The notes under the pieces: model-generated
What the model was told of the DNA's origin: nothing
Databases searched by the model: none
The model's input: the letters and a program-made list of their open reading frames with translations, nothing else
Position numbers and translations under genes: made by a program
Shown: piece by piece, positions 61,457-64,000 of the stretch
How positions within the stretch are numbered: position 1 is the first letter of the stretch
Layout of the letters: every line of letters begins with the position of its first letter
DNA from: Nocardioides sp. BGMRC 2183
Lineage (GTDB): Bacteria > Actinomycetota > Actinomycetes > Propionibacteriales > Nocardioidaceae
Assembly: GCA_008123405.1 (NCBI GenBank)
Contig: VSSA01000003.1
Coordinates: 248,001 to 312,000 of the forward strand
Reading direction: 5' to 3'
Length of the DNA stretch: 64,000 nucleotides

Positions 61457-62875
61457 GCGCTCGCCCGCGTCAGCGGAGTCGGCGTCGGCATCAGCGTCGG
61501 CGTCGGCGTCGGCCCCCGGGCGCCCTCGACCCACGGCGAGCAGCACCAGCACACCGATGATCGCCGAGATGACGGAGGCGAGCAGGATGCCGACCTTGGC
61601 GTCGTCGGTCAGCGCCTCGGAGCCGGGGAAGGAGAGCTCGGCGATGAAGAGCGAGACGGTGAACCCGATGCCGGCCACGGAGCCGAGTCCGAGCACCTGA
61701 GGCCAGGTCGTGTTCGTCGGCAGGCGTCCCAGCCCGACCTTGACCGCGAACAGGCAGGCGAGTGCGATGCCGAGCGGCTTGCCGATCACCAGGCCGGCCC
61801 CGATCGCGAGGGCGACCGTCGAGGTGACGGCATCGCCGAAGACGCCGCCGGTCAGCACCACGCCGGCATTGGCGAGCGCGAAGATCGGCAGCACCAGGTA
61901 GGAGGAGATCGGGTGCAGACGGGACTGCAACCGCTCGGCCACCGGCACGGACTCCTCGAGCAGGAACCGCAGCCGATGCACCTCCTCGGCGTCCAGGTCG
62001 TGATCGCGGAGGGCGTTGACCGCATAGTCCTTGGCCACCCGTGGCTCGAGCAGCGCGACGGCCGGGGTCAGCAACCCCACCGCGACACCGGCCAAGGTGG
62101 CGTGCACACCGGACTCGAGCATGGCGTACCAGATCACGACCGCGAGGACGCCGTGCACGACGCCGGACCACACCCGCACCGCCCGGAGCGCCGCCATCAC
62201 GGCGAGCAGGGCGATGGCGATGGCGAGCCAGGTCAGCGAGAGGTCGCTGGTGTAGAAGACCGCGATCACGATGATCGCGCCGATGTCGTCCACGATCGCC
62301 AGGGTGAGCAGGAAGAGACGTGCCGAGGAGGGGATGCGGCGCCCGAGGACACCGAGCACCCCGACCGCGAAGGCGATGTCGGTGGCCATCGGGATGCCCC
62401 AGCCGGAGCCGGTCTCCCCGCCACCGGCGATCGCCACGTAGATCAGCGCCGGAGCGGCCATCCCGCCGATCGCCGCGACGATCGGCAGCGCCGCCGTCTT
62501 CGGGTCGCGCAGGTCCCCGTGGACCAGCTCGTACTTGATCTCCAGGCCGACGACGAAGAAGAAGATCGCCATCAGCCCGTCGTTGACCCAGTGGTGCAGG
62601 TCCTCCTCGATGTGGAATGCACCGAGGTCGATGCTCAGCGGCGTGTGCCAGAGGTCGTCGTAGGCCTCGGCCCACCCGTCGAACGGCAGGTTCACCCACA
62701 GCAGCGCGGCGATGGCCGCGGCGAGCAGCAACAGCGACCCGGCCGCCTCCACCCGGAGGAACTCGCGCAGTGGGCGGGCGACGTACTTGGCCAGAGGGCG
62801 GTTGCTGGCCGAGTAGAGCGGCTTCTCGCGCCACAAGGAATCGGGCGCTCGCTCAGGACGGTTCGACAGGGACAC
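61436..62875 (-). CDS. nhaA: Na+/H+ antiporter NhaA
   Basis: A 479-residue, twelve-helix antiporter that exports Na+ in exchange for H+ and keeps cytoplasmic pH. The functional aspartates are in IPMATDIAFAVGVLGVLG (Asp133 equivalent) and LAIVDDIGAIIVIAVFY (Asp163/Asp164 equivalents), with VLPIFALANAGV downstream. The C-terminal cytoplasmic tail has an unusual Ala-Asp repeat (ADADADADADADSADA) made by a GTCGGC/GTCGGCATC DNA repeat at about 61477-61512. Start is GTG 62875. A structured-looking leader lies upstream. Confidence 0.95.
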   Translation of the reverse strand: MSLSNRPERAPDSLWREKPLYSASNRPLAKYVARPLREFLRVEAAGSLLLLAAAIAALLWVNLPFDGWAEAYDDLWHTPLSIDLGAFHIEEDLHHWVNDGLMAIFFFVVGLEIKYELVHGDLRDPKTAALPIVAAIGGMAAPALIYVAIAGGGETGSGWGIPMATDIAFAVGVLGVLGRRIPSSARLFLLTLAIVDDIGAIIVIAVFYTSDLSLTWLAIAIALLAVMAALRAVRVWSGVVHGVLAVVIWYAMLESGVHATLAGVAVGLLTPAVALLEPRVAKDYAVNALRDHDLDAEEVHRLRFLLEESVPVAERLQSRLHPISSYLVLPIFALANAGVVLTGGVFGDAVTSTVALAIGAGLVIGKPLGIALACLFAVKVGLGRLPTNTTWPQVLGLGSVAGIGFTVSLFIAELSFPGSEALTDDAKVGILLASVISAIIGVLVLLAVGRGRPGADADADADADADSADAGERSAEQQG

Positions 62876-62901
62876 GGGCGATCCTCCGCTGGCTGGGGAA
62901 G

Positions 62902-62966
62902 GGTGGGAAGCAGGACGAACCTGCCTGCCGACCAGACTTCCCGGCTCACCTGCCCACCAGCCTAAC
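62902..62966 (-). other. Structured leader region upstream of nhaA
   Basis: On the minus strand GGTGGGCAGG (62958-62949) can pair with CCTG-CTT-CCCACC (62914-62902), enclosing a hairpin GCCG...CGGC around a GGAAGTCTGGT loop. A TAGGCT (62964-62959) directly before it could be a -10 box, which would place the transcript start inside the first arm, so the fold may act as DNA or belong to a transcript starting farther upstream. No known riboswitch is matched with confidence. Confidence 0.35.
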
Positions 62967-62983
62967 GTGACGGCTCGCCACGC

Positions 62984-64000
62984 TCAGTGCCCGGCGTGCG
63001 GCGCCGCCTCCTCCCCCGGCGCCACCACCACGAACTGCCCCATCATGCCCCGATCCTCGTGGCGCAGGAGGTGGCAGTGGAACATGTACGGCGTCGCCGG
63101 GTCGGTGTAGTCGCTGAACCGCACCAGCAACGCCACCTCCCGTCCCTCCGGTAGGAAGACGGTGTCCTTCCACCCACGCAGCTCGGGCGGTGGCGGCTCG
63201 CCGTCGACCGACTCCACCACGAACTGGACGTCGTGGACGTGGAAGTTGTGCGGACTGCCGTCCGGGTTCGAGACGATCCAGCGCTCGGTGGTGTCGACCT
63301 CGACGGTCATGTCGATCCGGTCCATCTCCATCTCGAGACCGTTGATGTTGGTGCCGGCCAATCGGAACGTGCGCTCGCCGACGACGTCCTCGCTGTTCAG
63401 GGTGGGCGGGGCCGCGAGCTCGGTCGGCACCTCCGGCGAGGGCCTCAACGCGTCAGCCGCCCGCAGCTCGAGGATGTCGAAGCGGTCGTCGGCGCCGGCG
63501 AACCGATTGCCGGTGGAGGTCAGCGGCTCGCTGCGCAGCACCGTGCTCTCGCCCGGACGCATGGTGACGACGATCTCCGCCCGTTCGCCGGGGGAGAGCT
63601 CGAGTGCGGTGAGCTCCACCGGCGCCGGCAACAGCCCGCCGTCGCCGGCGATCAGCTGATAGGGCCGCTCGTCGGCGAACCGGAAGTTGTAGATCCGTGC
63701 GTTCGAGGCGTTGAGCACCCGCAGCCGCACCCGTTGGGTGGTCACGTCCAGGTAGGGCCCAGGGGTGCCGTTGACCAGGATCTCGTCGCCGAGGATGCCC
63801 TGTCCGCTGAGGAAGGTCTCGCCCTCGTCGAGCTCGTGGCCGTCGAACTGCTTGTCCTGCACGATCACGGGTACGTCGTCCACGCCGTACTCCCGAGGCA
63901 GCGGCAGCTCAGCGGCGGCCGGGTCGTCGATCCAGAACATCCCGGCCACGCCGCGGTAGACGTGCTCGGCGGTGCGGCCGTGGGGATGGGGGTGGTACCA
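62984..64000 (-). CDS. Multicopper oxidase, C-terminal part (5' end outside window)
   Basis: The frame enters from the right edge, so the N-terminal cupredoxin domain is missing; 338 residues are visible. They start with WYHPHPHGRTAEHVYRGVAG, which holds a type-2/type-3 copper HxH motif. The C-terminal domain has SPHNFHVHDVQF (HxxHxH-type ligands) and MFHCHLLRHEDRGMMGQF (His-Cys-His, His and axial Met of the type-1 site), so the enzyme should be active. The sequence resembles CueO/bilirubin-oxidase/spore-coat-CotA-like oxidases, used for copper tolerance or phenol/Mn oxidation. The C-terminus ends in a His-containing tail APHAGH. It is on the same strand as nhaA, 108 bp upstream. Confidence 0.92.
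   Translation of the reverse strand, partial: WYHPHPHGRTAEHVYRGVAGMFWIDDPAAAELPLPREYGVDDVPVIVQDKQFDGHELDEGETFLSGQGILGDEILVNGTPGPYLDVTTQRVRLRVLNASNARIYNFRFADERPYQLIAGDGGLLPAPVELTALELSPGERAEIVVTMRPGESTVLRSEPLTSTGNRFAGADDRFDILELRAADALRPSPEVPTELAAPPTLNSEDVVGERTFRLAGTNINGLEMEMDRIDMTVEVDTTERWIVSNPDGSPHNFHVHDVQFVVESVDGEPPPPELRGWKDTVFLPEGREVALLVRFSDYTDPATPYMFHCHLLRHEDRGMMGQFVVVAPGEEAAPHAGH

Overview
This 64 kb window is a high-GC actinobacterial chromosome segment. GTG starts, F420/PPOX-type enzymes, DUF222/HNH proteins, a DesA-DesB siderophore route and a HemD-winged-helix nitrate regulator all fit the Nocardioidaceae (Nocardioides-like). The left edge (DUF881 / crgA / rhomboid / peptidyl-prolyl isomerase) is the gene order usually found close to the actinobacterial replication origin. 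I see no rRNA or tRNA genes, no CRISPR array, and no complete insertion sequence or prophage.

Layout. 0-10.4 kb: cell division and housekeeping genes: DUF881 fragment, a double-length CrgA, a FadD36-like ligase, rhomboid, PPIase, a Pro-Glu-Thr repeat membrane protein, DUF3817, SURF1, an MBL hydrolase, a lipoprotein, a CoA-disulfide-reductase-like flavoprotein and a P450. 10.4-19.5 kb: one 2997-residue secreted multidomain protein. 19.7-24.3 kb: disaccharide phosphorolysis (HAD phosphomutase plus GH65 phosphorylase) and an MFS carrier. 24.3-28.6 kb: small membrane or secreted proteins of unknown function and a DUF222/HNH protein. 28.7-34.3 kb: glyoxalase-like protein, NmrA-type reductase with Rrf2 regulator, and a glycerate/gluconate module (GntP, glycerate kinase, CdaR). 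34.1-47.0 kb: nitrate assimilation: a minus-strand operon of flavoprotein-nirB-nirD-nnaR-sirohydrochlorin chelatase, then nitrate reductase, glutamate dehydrogenase and NarK. 47.1-54.9 kb: a five-gene, fully overlapping, iron-boxed desferrioxamine-type operon. 55.0-59.9 kb: acetate uptake and activation (DUF485, ActP, Acs). 60-64 kb: PEP-mutase-like enzyme, PPOX protein, NhaA and a truncated multicopper oxidase.

How it works together. Nitrate enters by NarK and is reduced by the molybdenum NarB (electrons probably from the FAD/[2Fe-2S] protein) and then by siroheme NirBD. The chelatase helps make siroheme, GdhA fixes the ammonium, and the NnaR-like protein is the likely regulator. All three nitrate transcription units share an upstream motif CGTGAG-N2-CGTGAG-N6-TTGAC at fixed spacing.

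The most unusual signals are non-coding. (1) Four intergenic arrays of a 22-bp unit (GTTGAGTTG, variable middle, GGGCCC), 24 copies in all, several starting at or overlapping a stop codon and one forming a head-to-head inverted array. (2) A 158-bp MITE-like element with 17-bp perfect terminal inverted repeats and CTAG duplications, lying exactly at the convergent stop codons of gdhA and narK. (3) The nitrate motif. (4) A pair of GTGCAGATGCAC sites 42 bp apart at the gntP/cdaR divergence. Function statements rest on motifs and family memory; no database search was possible.
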